DNA of 64,000 bases from positions 5,793,206-5,857,205 of the forward strand of contig JAVMKO010000020.1 in assembly GCA_032164245.1 (NCBI GenBank), written 5' to 3'. Shown here in pieces: positions 46,101 to 54,245 of this stretch (the stretch's first letter is position 1; each line of letters opens with the position of its first letter). The DNA comes from Sternotherus odoratus. Lineage: Eukaryota > Chordata > Testudines > Kinosternidae. A model generated the notes under the pieces. That model saw nothing but the letters and a program-made list of their open reading frames with translations. It ran no database searches and was not told the DNA's origin. The translations under genes and the position numbers were made by a program.

Positions 46101-49100
46101 TGAGCCAGACGGAAGCTCCAAATAGCGCCATTGCCCCCCCCTCAACCTCCCAGTCCTTTAGGAGCGGGGCTGAGACATGCTGGTTCGTTTCACGCAGCCA
46201 CGGACGGGGCATTGAATGGCAAGAGCGTTCAGCAGCTCCTGAGCTAAACTGGATTCAGATGGGCAGCCAAGGAGAGATTGATTCTGGGCTTGACTCTCTA
46301 ATTCCTTGCTCCTTCTGCCCTCATTGATACCGGTGCAAAGAGCTTTTTACGCTCCCTTAGTCCAGGTGTAAACGTCTCTCCGAAGTGCAAAGCAGGCGCC
46401 CTTCAAGGCCCGCTCTATCTATTACTGAGCCCCTAAGCCAGCTCGGCTAGACTTTTATGTCGCTCTTTTTATTTATGGGTTGATTTCTTTCCCCCCACAG
46501 ATTCGGGAGCAAAACCGCCAGGATGTGAAATCGGCAGGACCCCAGTCCCAGCTCTTAGCCAGCGTGATAGCAGAGCAGAGCAGGAGCCCGGTACTCTTAT
46601 GACGCATGCGGGCTCTCGCTGGAGCTCAGATCAGGGGGATCAGAGATCAGGGGTAATAGGCTGGTATTGAAGAGGGGGGGGCCTCTCTCCCAGCTCAGAG
46701 TTGGAGTGGACTTGCCCCCACCCCATTAAAACGGCACTGTGCCCCAATGTCACGGTTGGCAGTGGTGAATCCACTATCCCACCCCCACACAGCAGCCCCC
46801 TAAGGGATTCCTCCCACCCTGGAGCTGAGTTCATGTCACCTTGTGCATGGTGGAATCGCACCGGTTCTGCTGCCCTGGGGGCTTTGCTCCCTGCAGATCA
46901 GGATTGGCGTCTGGGAGAACAAACCCCATGGGCTGGGCTCCTAGAAGACGGAGCCTCGGCCCGTGACGAAAGGGGACCGCTCGCTGAAGCGAGATGGCCC
47001 GGAAAACCCGCTCCGCCTTATCCCCAGCCCTCGAGCCGATGATGCAATGTTGTGTCTCCTGTTGCTTTCAGTCTGCGGAGAGCAACCTGGCTTCCAGAGC
47101 GGACGGGGAGACAAAAGAAGTCTCCCAGGAGATACCGACGGAGCCGGAGTCCCCCAACCCGTTCAGCCAGCTAACCGACCAGGAGCTGGAGGAGTACAAG
47201 AAAGAGGTGGAAAGAAAGAAACAGGGATTAGACGGTAAATCCCCGGTGGGGGAGTGGCCAGGGCTTTGTTCGGTCATGTGACGTGTGCGTTATGGGGGTG
47301 GTTAGCTAGGGCACTGCCCAAGGGATCTCGGTTCTTGGCCTTACTCCGCCTGGTTCAGAGCAGAGTCTTTCCTCCCGGATCACTGTGAGCAGAACAGAGA
47401 CTTCCATCGGGCTCTCCCTCCGCCCTGGCCAGTGCCCTGTGTATGGCCGGCACTCTCGGAAAACCCTTCCTGTGGGAGCCGACACGACTTCAGGACATTC
47501 GGGGCTTGGCGGAAATATGTTCCAGTTAGCCGTACCCAGAAGACAGGTGGGGAGTGTGTATTTTGGGATTCCCCCTGCCCCCATTTTTTACATAGCCCTT
47601 GGATGTCTTCTCTGCTCCTAGGCGAGAGAGCCGCGAGCGTGGAGGAATCGCAGCCTTCTCCGGTGAAGTCCCCCTCCGCTTCCCCGGAGCGAAGCCCCGC
47701 AAAGTCTCCACCCAAGAGCCCGTCCGTGTCCCCCGCGAAGTCTTCGGACGGTGAGCTGAGCCTGCGTGCCGGGGGGGGGAGGGTGGTTATGCCGCATGGC
47801 GCTGATTAGAGCATTTCTGGGTCCTGCCTAGGGTGGAGGCAGCAGCGTTCCTGCAGTCGCAGCCTGAAATAAACCTGAGCATGGGCAGCAAGGCCTGGGC
47901 CTTCTGTAGGCTTGGAGGGGAATCTTCCACCAGTGGAAGATAATCAAGGCCTCCTTTTCTTTATTAAAAGGAGATGGGGGGCGGGGGCTTGTTCGGTGCC
48001 ACCTTTCTCCCAACAAACCACACGGGAGGCCTTGGGAAGGAGAACGTGTCTGTTGCTTTATTATTTGCCCTGCAGCAGTGCCCAAAGCTCTCACCCCGAA
48101 TAAGCTCTCCATTGTGTTAGGCGCTGTACAAACCCATTGGAAAACCCCGCCCCCGCCCCAAAGAGGCAGCAGTCTAACTTGAAACAAGGCAACCAGAAGA
48201 AGTAGGATGAGGGTATGTGTAATAAGAAGTTGCTGGCTCTGGCCAAACCCAATGAAATCAGTGGGAGTCTTTCTACTAACTCCAGTGGGCTTTGGGTCAG
48301 TCAGATGTGTGTGAGTTGGCCACAAGGACTCCGTATAAATATAGATAGAGAGAGATGTAGATATAGATAGCTAGATATGATGGTATTATGTTCTCTCTGC
48401 TCTTACACTGAAATCCAAGGCAGGAGATATATAGATATATAGATATCTCCTGCCTTGGATTTCAGTGTAAGAGCAGAGAGAACATAATACCATCAGAGGG
48501 TAGCAGATAACTAAAATCAAATATGTCAGCATTGTGTTAATCAGTAGCTGGGCATAATGCAGGGAGAGAAATATCGGAAGTTATTAGCATGCACCTCAGA
48601 TCAGATGCGCAGATCCCTGGAGAGAATGAAGGTAGATACAGATGGCTGTCCTAGGCAAAGATGTGACCTGGTCCATGAAGGTCAAATGTGGTGACCTTAC
48701 TCTGATTGTTCTCATTGTGTCACGTTGTGTTTCATTGTGTTGGTGTGTATGTCTGTCCCCACAATGTCTTCCTTTCTCTTTCCATGTGTTGCTTTCATCA
48801 AAGGACTTACCTCTGACTCTGAATACTTGTCACTGTAGTAAGTATAGCGAGGCTGTTTTCTAAGCTCGCATACCATCACCTCGCGGGAGGTGGGATGCTT
48901 CTCACAGGGGAGATAGAGGGTGGGTAGAGAAATCTTCCGATACGTTCCCAGTGGAGATGCCACTCCGTGGAGAAGCATCCAAATGGGCTAGTTTCCAGTA
49001 GCCTCAGGTCTTTGTAGCGGAATCTCCCGTCTTCAAGAGCACCGCACCAAGATCACAAAATCGGCTGAATACACAAAATTCTGGAGGGCTTGACAGTTTT

Positions 49101-52057
49101 CTTCTGTTCTCAGAACTTGCCCTGAGCTCAGGGGGTCGCGTGACCAGACAGCAAGTGTGGAAAATCGGGGTGGGGGTGAGGGGTGATAGGCGCCTATGTA
49201 AGACAAAGCCCCAAATATCCGGACTGTCCCTATAAAATCGGGACATCTGAGTCGCTCTATCAGTGGGGGATCTGTGCATGGGGGAGGAATGGAATATAGG
49301 AGGCGACATCCGCCCGGCAGGTCTGAGAGCAGAGCTTTGTCCTGGCTTACTGATTTCAAAACACCAGCCGTCTGAGTTCAGCATCAAAACTCGCCAGCAA
49401 AGCTACTTCCGCTTGCTACGAGCAGCTTTTCTTGCATTCCTCTGCCTTTTCCCCATTGCTTCCCCTTGTGCCTATCACTTTCTGCTGTTGCATATGCTAT
49501 TTGTGCCTTTAGCGTCCTAAACGACAGCATGGAAAAAGAACAGCTCTAAAATTTGATGATGGAAAGTCCCGACTTGGGTCGGGGGCAGTAAAATGAATAA
49601 AACCCAATCAATGTTATAGATACTTCTAGGGGTGGTTTCACCTCGCAGCTCCCTTTCAGCCACGCAGGAGACCCCAGAGTCTGGGGCAGGTTTCAAGCTG
49701 TGTACATTTAAGGATATTGCCGTGTTGCTTTCTTCATAGAATCGGAAGGGACCTCAGGAGATCATCTAGTCCAACCCGCTGCTCAAAGCAGGACCAATCC
49801 CTATTTTTGCCCTATATCCCTGAATGACCCCCTCAAAGATTGAACTCACAACCCTGGGTTTAGCAGGCCAATGCTCAAATCCTGAGCTATTCTGCCCTCC
49901 CCCCCATTCATGCTGCCTAATGTGATAGCATCTCACAGAGGCAAGGATTTTTTTCAGATTTTTTTTCCCATTTTCCCCCTACCAAAACAATCTGGTGAAA
50001 CATAGACGGTTCACGAGATAATGTCTGTCACCAAATCTGCATGTTGCTTGGTGGAGGGGGAAAAGTTGGAGCTGAAAAATCTCACCCCGCTCTATTGAAC
50101 ACAGTCTGTCAGAGAGCGGAAGCTACTTTCTTTCTTCAGTCCTAGCTTATTACCCCTTTGCATTATTTGGAAACATGGGGCTGTATTCTTGCGTTCTCAG
50201 GATTCAGCACGGGGCTTCTCTCTCCAAAGTACTGCTCACTCCATCCGCTGACAAACCTTTGCGTAGCGACGGGTTTTACTGTTTTAAATAGGCAACCGCC
50301 TTAGGGCTTGGTTCAGTCAAAATTACAGATGGACTCTGGTCAGCTTCAGATTTTGGATCTTTCTGGGCTCTGACCAATCCCCTGTGATGGGACAGATGGA
50401 AGTAAGGGCTTGTCTCCACAGAGACTTAGTGCTTATGCACGGCAAGCCGGGGTATGAATGTAGACGGCGGCATGTGTGAGCAAATGGAAAACCCTAATGC
50501 CTGGGAACCCTTAGCACTGTTTAAACGTACAGGTCATTTAGTGACAGGCGTCCAGGCGTTCTGACCATCCTCGTCTAGTCTGCTCCTGCGGGGCATCGTG
50601 TTTGGTTAGCAATAACCTCCTCTTCTCTGGATTTCCGGAGATGGAATTTGCAACCTCTTTTCCCCAGGGAGGATGTTGAGAGACTTCTGGTTTTAAACCT
50701 ATGCCAGATTTCCACATAAAACGCAGCCTGGCCTAGCTACCTTGCTCTGGGGCTCTGAACAATTTTGCACCCGGGACACTGTAATTAGATCGACCTGGTG
50801 TAGACACGGCTAGGTCGACGGAAGGATTCCCCCGTTAGCCTCTCAGAGAGAGAACCCCTTCCATTGCTCCAGGAGGTGTCCACACCACAGTGCTACAATG
50901 GCATAGCGTCAGCAGTGTAGGTTGGCCACTGCAGCAGTGATCATGTAGACTTCCCTTAGTTCCGACTTCTAGCTCTGCCTGTATTCAAGGAGGAAAAATG
51001 AAACTGAGGCAGCAAAAGGAAGCATGATCTCTTTCCCCGGCTCTAGGAGATGTGAAATCAGCCTGGGTCAGAGGATCCTTCCCGGTCATATTGTCTCAAC
51101 CCATCAGTCTCCCATTTTCTCCCCATCACAGCGAGACTGCTCTGGCTGCTGTTGAAATCAAGGGCCAAATTCCCATTCCCTGGGAGCATGATAAGGTCTA
51201 GTCTGTGTAAATACCCATAGGCCTGATTCCCCCCACTGCCCGGTAGCTCCTGTGCAAAGTGGATGAAACACACCACCAAGTTCAGATCAGGCCCCCTTTG
51301 CAGAGATGTATAAATACCCAAGGTGCACGGCATAGGAGAGCCAGGCTCAGTGGACTTACAGTGGTGTCAGAGAGAAGGGAATCAGGCCATGACAATTTCC
51401 TTACGGCATGGGCCAAATTCTGCTTCTATTTAATTTAGTGTCAATCTCGACTATCCTTATTGAAGTCACGGGTGGAATCATTATAGGAAAGCCACCGGGC
51501 TAGCTCTAGGCAAGCTGGAAAATGCTCACTCCTTACTAGCCTGCGGTCTCCCCGTCAAAACCACTTCTTCAATATTCTGCTGACCCTTATCTTGAGCAGC
51601 CCTAAAGCAATCAGCTGTTCTGCCTGTATGGCAAAGCCAGGTGATCCGGCCCCATAGCCACACAAAGTAGCAGCCCTTCTAGTGAGATTGGGGACCCTGC
51701 CTCCATAAATCCTCATGCCTTGTGTCTTTCTCTTGTGAAGGTGCTAAGAAGACAGACACCAGCCAAGCCCTTGCCGATCCCACTGGTGCTGGAGAGAAGG
51801 TTCAGCCGGCAGCGGTGGTTGTGAATGGCAAAGATGACGACCAAACCGCAGAAGACACCCTCAGCAAAGGAATGAGCCAGATGACCAAAAACACAGATGC
51901 TGACACGGATGCCCCTAAAGACAAAACCGAGTCAATTACTAGTGGGCCTGTGTCGCCAGAAGGCTCGCCATCCAAATCTCCCTCCAAGAAGAAGAAGAAA
52001 TTCCGGACCCCATCCTTCCTGAAAAAGGGCAAAAAGAAGGAGAAGACCGAATCGTGA
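30968..52057 (+). CDS. ADD2: Beta-adducin (spliced CDS, 14 coding exons, complete)
   Basis: Joined exons are 30968-31165, 31789-31924, 33151-33302, 35355-35435, 36272-36421, 37797-37940, 38734-38832, 42445-42621, 44366-44617, 45858-45977, 46501-46590, 47072-47234, 47622-47750 and 51741-52057. Together they encode 735 residues; human beta-adducin is about 726. The product opens [10 protein letters not shown] and has the adducin head (class II aldolase-like fold, about residues 70-320, with a His-x-His at 231/233), neck (about 321-463) and an acidic/Pro-Ser tail. It ends in a lysine-rich MARCKS-related domain (about 706-735) with the RTPSF serine at 722, which corresponds to the PKC/PKA site Ser713 in human. 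Known role: with alpha- or gamma-adducin it caps fast-growing actin ends, bundles actin and recruits spectrin at the membrane skeleton, and it is regulated by calmodulin and phosphorylation. The beta form is chosen over alpha/gamma because of the N-terminus, the YRHPF neck and the [15 protein letters not shown] segment. No frameshift or stop is seen. Confidence 0.97.
31166..31788 (+). other. ADD2: ADD2 intron 1 (after first coding exon)
   Basis: 623 bp; no repeat or regulatory element recognised. Confidence 0.8.
31789..31924 (+). CDS. ADD2: ADD2 coding exon 2
   Basis: The acceptor TGTTTCAG ends at 31788 and the donor GTACGT starts at 31925. It encodes residues 67-111 plus the first base of codon 112 (phase 1), reading [17 protein letters not shown] then a segment matching beta-adducin [17 protein letters not shown]. 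This is the start of the head domain. Confidence 0.96.
31925..33150 (+). other. ADD2: ADD2 intron 2
   Basis: 1.2 kb. It contains an inverted repeat, TTGATCGGAAACCTGGAA at 32613-32630 and its complement at 32666-32683, joined by an A/T-rich loop; this is probably a MITE relic. Confidence 0.7.
33151..33302 (+). CDS. ADD2: ADD2 coding exon 3
   Basis: The acceptor TTCTCCTCAG ends at 33150 and the donor GTGAGC follows 33302. It completes codon 112 and encodes through residue 162, with [24 protein letters not shown] and [13 protein letters not shown] in the head domain. It ends in phase 0. Confidence 0.96.
33371..33777. mobile_element. MITE with TA target site and TATGG satellite core (ADD2 intron 3)
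   Basis: The terminal inverted repeats GGGGCCTACCAGATTCAC and GTGAGTTTGGTAGGGCCC (about 14 of 18 match) are flanked by TA on both sides (33369-33370, 33778-33779), suggesting Tc1/mariner-type insertion. It contains a long internal palindrome around the CTGCCTTCGGAGCTGGGC segment and a (TATGG/CATGG)n array at about 33675-33750. Confidence 0.72.
33780..34842 (+). other. ADD2: ADD2 intron 3, unassigned part
   Basis: No further exon or clear repeat is seen between the MITE and the 34.8 kb element. Confidence 0.6.
34843..34918. mobile_element. Small palindromic MITE
   Basis: GTCTACACTGCAATTAA at the left end and its near-complement TTAATTGCAGTGTAGAC at the right enclose a CCAGCTGT-type centre. 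The inverted ends are typical of reptile GTCTACAC MITEs. No target duplication was recognised. Confidence 0.7.
35010..35229 (-). mobile_element. Penelope-like fold-back insertion (ADD2 intron 3)
   Basis: Arms 35010-35087 and 35110-35187 are inverted copies, 75/78 identical, followed by the tail TCCAGACTAACACGGCTACC to about 35224. The flanks carry 11-bp repeats GAAAAGACAGA (34999-35009) and GAAACGACAGA (35230-35240), with one mismatch. The arms contain hammerhead-like text (GTGGGTATTAGCCCAC then GAAAGCTTATGCT). It lies 126 bp before coding exon 4. Confidence 0.85.
35355..35435 (+). CDS. ADD2: ADD2 coding exon 4
   Basis: The acceptor TTTTGGTAG ends at 35354 and the donor GTGAGT follows 35435. 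The exon is 27 codons (residues 163-189) and reads [16 protein letters not shown] then SEVTASSL, as in all adducins. Both ends are phase 0, so the exon can be skipped without a frameshift. Confidence 0.96.
35436..36271 (+). other. ADD2: ADD2 intron 4
   Basis: It contains AT-rich repeat-like text (about 35590-35820) and, at 36042-36160, a minus-strand CR1-type fragment (TTCATAGATTCCAAGGCCAG). Confidence 0.6.
36042..36160 (-). mobile_element. CR1-type fragment
   Basis: CATAGATTCCAAGGCCAGAA then TTTGACCTCCTGTAGAGCG on the plus strand is a diverged CR1-related tail, reversed. The same family recurs at 55017-55110. Confidence 0.6.
36272..36421 (+). CDS. ADD2: ADD2 coding exon 5 (aldolase-like His motif)
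   Basis: The acceptor TCCTGCTGCAG ends at 36271 and the donor GTAAGG follows 36421. It encodes residues 190-239 (phase 0/0), with [13 protein letters not shown] and [19 protein letters not shown]. The His-x-His at 231/233 corresponds to the metal-binding pair of class II aldolases; adducins are not known to keep the enzyme activity. Confidence 0.97.
36422..37796 (+). other. ADD2: ADD2 intron 5
   Basis: 1.4 kb. A MIR-like SINE in + orientation lies at about 37510-37720 (GTGACCTCGGGCAAGTCGCT, GTGCCTCCGTTTCCCC). Confidence 0.65.
37510..37720 (+). mobile_element. MIR/CORE-SINE copy
   Basis: It has the conserved CORE text GTGACCTCGGGCAAGTCGCT followed by TGTGCCTCCGTTTCCCCACC and GGATAATACTTGAC. 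Confidence 0.7.
37797..37940 (+). CDS. ADD2: ADD2 coding exon 6
   Basis: The acceptor CTGTCCGCCAG ends at 37796. It encodes residues 240-287 (phase 0/0), with [16 protein letters not shown] and [20 protein letters not shown]. The donor is GTCAGG, with an unusual C at +3. The reading joins perfectly to the next exon as [11 protein letters not shown]. Confidence 0.95.
38185..38370 (+). mobile_element. MIR/CORE-SINE copy (diverged)
   Basis: GGCTAAGCACCAGACTGAGC, TGGGTTCTACAGCTGG, GGGCCTCAGTTTGCTCATCT and GTAAAGCTTTTCTGATACCA follow MIR order, with many changes. Confidence 0.6.
38472..38591. mobile_element. Tc1/mariner-like MITE, best copy (120 bp)
   Basis: Terminal GGGTGACCAGACAG and ACATCTGGTCACCC are inverted repeats, with TA on each side (38470-38471, 38592-38593). 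It lies in ADD2 intron 6. Older copies are at 11223-11344 and 49134-49257; all three have the same orientation. Confidence 0.85.
38734..38832 (+). CDS. ADD2: ADD2 coding exon 7
   Basis: The acceptor TTTTCCCCTGCAG ends at 38733 and the donor GTGAGA follows 38832. It encodes residues 288-320 (phase 0/0), with [20 protein letters not shown] and HLQAACEIQ, the end of the aldolase-like head. Confidence 0.97.
39073..39171 (+). mobile_element. CR1 LINE 3' tail
   Basis: TTAGTTGGGGATTGGTTCTG, GGGGGTTGGACTAGATGATC and CTTCCAACCCTGATCTTCTC; a close match to the CR1 end in forward orientation. Confidence 0.9.
41639..41670. repeat. 16-bp tandem duplication
   Basis: TTGCTGCAACTCATG occurs twice head to tail, separated by one base. 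Confidence 0.85.
41925..42235. repeat. GC-rich dispersed repeat, probably hAT-derived
   Basis: A run of CCAGCTCTG/CCAGCCC-type text with a poly-C stretch, ending in TTTGGGGACCACTGGTG, a sequence seen at the right ends of hAT-type repeats in reptiles. The long overlapping ORFs on both strands are composition effects. Confidence 0.4.
42445..42621 (+). CDS. ADD2: ADD2 coding exon 8 (neck)
   Basis: The acceptor GCTTTGCTCTAG ends at 42444 and the donor GTAAGT follows 42621. It encodes residues 321-379 (phase 0/0). It includes [39 protein letters not shown] and ALMRMLDNL, the neck region used for oligomerisation. Confidence 0.97.
42622..44365 (+). other. ADD2: ADD2 intron 8
   Basis: 1.7 kb. It contains a MITE-like stretch with TATGTCTAAACTGGCA at 42870 and GCAGCGTAGACAAAG at 43108, a CR1 fragment (43199-43361) and AT-rich repeat-like text. 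No exon is seen. Confidence 0.6.
43199..43361 (+). mobile_element. CR1 LINE 3' fragment
   Basis: GATACTGGGCTGGATGGTCC, TTTGGTCTGATACATCATGG and CTGTTCTTATGATCTTA: the second CR1 subfamily in forward orientation. Confidence 0.85.
44366..44617 (+). CDS. ADD2: ADD2 coding exon 9 (neck)
   Basis: The acceptor TGTCCTTCCAG ends at 44365 and the donor GTAAGG follows 44617. This is the second-longest coding exon, residues 380-463 (phase 0/0). It has [35 protein letters not shown] and the basic [20 protein letters not shown] segment, which belongs to the calmodulin-binding part of beta-adducin. Confidence 0.97.
44716..44909 (-). mobile_element. CR1 LINE 3' fragment
   Basis: TTAAGAACGGCCATATTGGG, TCATCAAGTGATCCATCCCC and TGGCTAATAGCCATTGGTGG; second CR1 subfamily, reversed. 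Confidence 0.88.
45310..45460 (+). mobile_element. MIR/CORE-SINE copy
   Basis: GTGTGACCTTGAGCACATCA, CTTAGCCTCAGTTCTCCATC and TACAATGGGATAATAGCCCT are typical MIR CORE text. Confidence 0.75.
45779..45815. repeat. Tandem duplication near exon 10 acceptor
   Basis: GGTTCCGGTCTTGATGC occurs twice with a 3-base linker, a recent local duplication in the likely branch-point region of ADD2 intron 9. Confidence 0.85.
45858..45977 (+). CDS. ADD2: ADD2 coding exon 10
   Basis: The acceptor AG at 45856-45857 is preceded by a purine-rich TACGGGCC, with the pyrimidine tract further upstream. The donor is GTACGT. It encodes residues 464-503 (phase 0/0), with [20 protein letters not shown] and [20 protein letters not shown]. 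Confidence 0.95.
45978..47071 (+). other. ADD2: ADD2 introns 10 and 11 (around exon 11)
   Basis: Apart from exon 11 (46501-46590), no repeat or further exon is recognised. Confidence 0.6.
46501..46590 (+). CDS. ADD2: ADD2 coding exon 11
   Basis: A strong polypyrimidine acceptor (TTTCCCCCCACAG) ends at 46500. It encodes residues 504-533 (phase 0/0), [20 protein letters not shown] through EQSRSP. The donor is GTACTC, weak at +5/+6. The reading joins to the next exon as SRSP|SAESN. Confidence 0.93.
47072..47234 (+). CDS. ADD2: ADD2 coding exon 12
   Basis: The acceptor TTGCTTTCAG ends at 47071 and the donor GTAAAT follows 47234. It encodes residues 534-587 plus one base (phase 0 in, phase 1 out). 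The N-terminal half is poorly conserved and acidic; the second half is the strongly conserved [20 protein letters not shown]. Confidence 0.95.
47622..47750 (+). CDS. ADD2: ADD2 coding exon 13 (Ser/Pro-rich tail)
   Basis: The acceptor TCTGCTCCTAG ends at 47621 and the donor GTGAGC follows 47750; phase is 1/1 and it encodes residues 588-630. The sequence is low complexity, with repeated Ser-Pro and Lys-Ser-Pro units ([19 protein letters not shown]), as in the mammalian beta-adducin tail. Because both phases are 1, it can be skipped in frame. Confidence 0.93.
48050..48180 (+). repeat. Dispersed repeat (GGCGCTGTACAAAC family)
   Basis: CATTGTGTTAGGCGCTGTAC, then CCCAAAGAGGCAGCAGTCTA. Same family as 19705-19812, 55165-55255 and 63510-63665. 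Confidence 0.55.
48331..48378. repeat. (TAGA/GATA)n-rich microsatellite
   Basis: Irregular ATAGATAGAGAGAGATGTAG-type text directly abutting the left arm of the perfect palindrome. Confidence 0.8.
48379..48494. repeat. Perfect 52-bp inverted repeat (hairpin/cruciform)
   Basis: The left arm (48379-48430, starting GATGGTATTATG) and right arm (48443-48494) are exact reverse complements over 52 nt, separated by 12 nt ATAGATATATAG. No target duplication, transposon terminus or known repeat text is recognised. The loop and left flank share TAGATA microsatellite text. Confidence 0.95.
49134..49257. mobile_element. Tc1/mariner-like MITE (degraded copy)
   Basis: TGACCAGACAGCAAGTGTGG, GACTGTCCCTATAAAATCGG and GACATCTGAGTCGCTC match the copy at 38472-38591; the terminal repeats are eroded. 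Confidence 0.75.
49735..49903 (-). mobile_element. CR1 LINE 3' tail
   Basis: CATAGAATCGGAAGGGACCT then CTAGTCCAACCCGCTGCTCA, continuing TGAATGACCCCCTCAAAGAT; reversed CR1. Confidence 0.88.
51741..52057 (+). CDS. ADD2: ADD2 last coding exon with MARCKS-related domain
   Basis: The acceptor CTCTTGTGAAG ends at 51740. It encodes residues 631-735 and a TGA stop at 52055-52057. It includes [19 protein letters not shown] and ends with [19 protein letters not shown] plus a final Lys-rich stretch, the MARCKS-related domain. That domain binds calmodulin and is phosphorylated by PKC/PKA in characterised adducins, and it is needed for spectrin-actin activity. Confidence 0.97.
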
Positions 52058-53450
52058 TTCCTCTCCAGGCCTTCTCCTCCTGCTGCTTCCTTCCTTCTCC
52101 CCCACCCACCAAGGTCACCAGAGCAGTAGAGGAAGCTGATGGCCACTAGCTGCCTCTCCTAGAATGGTTTGTGCTGAGATAGAACCGGAGGTTGAGGGTC
52201 CTGGAATGACTCCCGTGTAATACGTGTGGCTGAGACAACACCTAGACTTCAGGGGAAATGAGGCGAAATTTCCTGGGTACTCCTGGCACGAGACGTATCG
52301 TTCCCTGTTAAACCGGTTTTTGAAGAAGTAAGTGATCTTAGGAATGATTGTGGTCCTTGTTTTCCGCTCAAGGGAGCTAGTCGCTAATTTCACAAGCTGT
52401 AAAGCTGGTTCTCTGTACCAGTTCCTCCTCGTCACAGCACTAATGCTCCAAACCTTTTTCTCCCCTGTGGGCTGAGGTTTTGCCACAAGCGGCTCCCTTT
52501 ACAGCCCACGTGGCCACCTTTTAGAAATAATTTGGTGCAAGAACAGACCCTCGTGAAACAGCAGAGGGCATTGACAGTGCTTGATTCCTTTTTTCCAGTT
52601 CTGCAGTGGAATCCTGGCTAATTACCTTGTTGCAATTCACTGTATAATCTCAGATGGAGATGATCAAATTTTATCAAGAGGTGAAGTATTGCTCTCCTAG
52701 AAGGAAGGGTCAGGCTATGGACCCATGGCCTTGTGCTTCCTGGGTGACTACTTTACATCTAGGCCAACAAGCCATTTTCAAGTTCCTTTCTAGCGAGAAT
52801 GATGCCACCAAGTTATCTAACGATCCATTTGCTGCGGTAGTGAAACCTCTTGGAAATGACTCTTGTCTCAGTCGGTGGGGGAGTACACAAATCCCTCCCC
52901 CACAATAACACACAAGATAACGTGTCCCACTATAAATATAGTGGTAAGAGCGGGGAAGGAAAAAAGCCCCCCGGGAACTCTGTGTTTAAGTTTAAGAAGC
53001 AAGAAAATTTCAGTCACTAAGTGCTACTTTGTTAGTCTGGATTAAACGCACGCTGATGCTATCACTCCTGTAATAATCACTGCAGAATGAAAAGCCTATA
53101 GAAAATGTGACTTCACCCCCCACTTGCTGCGCTACTAATTAATTACACTTAGATGAAGCTGTGATGTAGATATGAGACCTGTTAGCACTTTTCATTGCGT
53201 TTAGCTTCTGCTGACTCGGCCCATGCCATTCCGGACTGGCAGCGAAGAGGGGTTGTACAGATGTTCCCTCTTCCCTGCCCGTACCCTCCCGCCAACCCCA
53301 ATTCCAGAGTGAAAATGAAACACGTGTTCACACCTGTGACATGTTATTGCCATCTGGCTTAACCTGTCCCCCCATCTCTAACCGTCCCCCCCTCGTCAAA
53401 ATAAGACAAGGTTACCAACAGATGAGGATTATTTCAATTTCCAGTTCAGA

Positions 53451-53680
53451 GAATCATAGAAATATAGGGCTAGAGGGGTCCTCAAGAGAACATCTAATTC
53501 ATCCCCCATGCTAAGGGAGGATTAAATAAACCTAGACGATCCCCAACCGGTGTTTGTCCAACCTGTTCTTAGAACCCTCCAATGATGTGGATTCCACAAC
53601 CTCCCTCGGTAACCTGTTCCAGTGCTTAACCGCCCATATAGTTAGAAAGGTTGAGCTAATATCAAACTTGTCATGCCCCG
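53451..53680 (-). mobile_element. CR1 LINE 3' fragment in the ADD2 3' region
   Basis: GAATCATAGAAATATAGGGC, AATTCATCCCCCATGCTAAG and GTTCTTAGAACCCTCCAATG; a third, diverged CR1 subfamily, reversed. Confidence 0.8.
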
Positions 53681-54245
53681 CTAAAGGAGATAAACGGGCC
53701 AATGTTCCTCTGTCAGGTTTAGGACTCTTGATCTTGCCCCATTGAAACAGAGTTTTCCATTGGCTTAAATGGGAGCTAGATCAGACCCCGAAGGCTCAGG
53801 GTGGCAGTTCTCGAACTATGGGCTATTGTTAGTCTGCAAAATGGCTAAATGGAGAACCATGCAAGGGAGCTGGGGGGCTGGGAAAGAGGTGGTCCATGGA
53901 GAAATCTTTCTCTGTCATCAGGTCCACAGAATGGAAGGCTTGAGAACAGCTGACTTAGAAGGATATTGTAGCGTGTATACTGATGCAGTGTGCTAGTTCA
54001 AGCTCATCTACAGTCTACCAGTAGATCCATAAGATCAGGAAGCTAGGCCTCTTTCTGGAGTGCCTGGACTTGAAGCTGAACTCCAGTGAAGTTTGGATTT
54101 GGATGTGATTCCGGATCCATCTCTGACTGTATGAAGCAAACTGGTTGGAAAAATTCAGATAAAAAAGCAACAACTTTTATTTTTATTTTTTTCAAATGTT
54201 CCAACGCTGTGGTTTTCAGAGTCTCATCTGTGCTGGAATGAGACT

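Larger units (their letters stand above)
47751..51740 (+). other. ADD2: ADD2 intron 13 (4.0 kb)
   Basis: The longest intron of the coding part. It holds a dispersed repeat (48050-48180), a perfect inverted repeat (48379-48494), a mariner-like MITE (49134-49257), a CR1 tail (49735-49903) and MITE-like TGTAGAC-containing text (about 50400-50960). Confidence 0.65.

Noticed and set aside
47828..48325. 165-codon minus ORF in ADD2 intron 13
   Set aside because: Overlaps a dispersed repeat and shows no domain; an open frame by chance.
48379..48494. MicroRNA precursor interpretation of the perfect hairpin
   Set aside because: Real pre-miRNAs have bulges and conservation; a mismatch-free 52-bp stem beside a microsatellite is better explained by a recent inverted duplication. 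Small-RNA data could reopen this.
53525..53530. AATAAA as the ADD2 proximal poly(A) signal
   Set aside because: It lies inside a reversed CR1 fragment and has no convincing downstream element; use is possible but unsupported.
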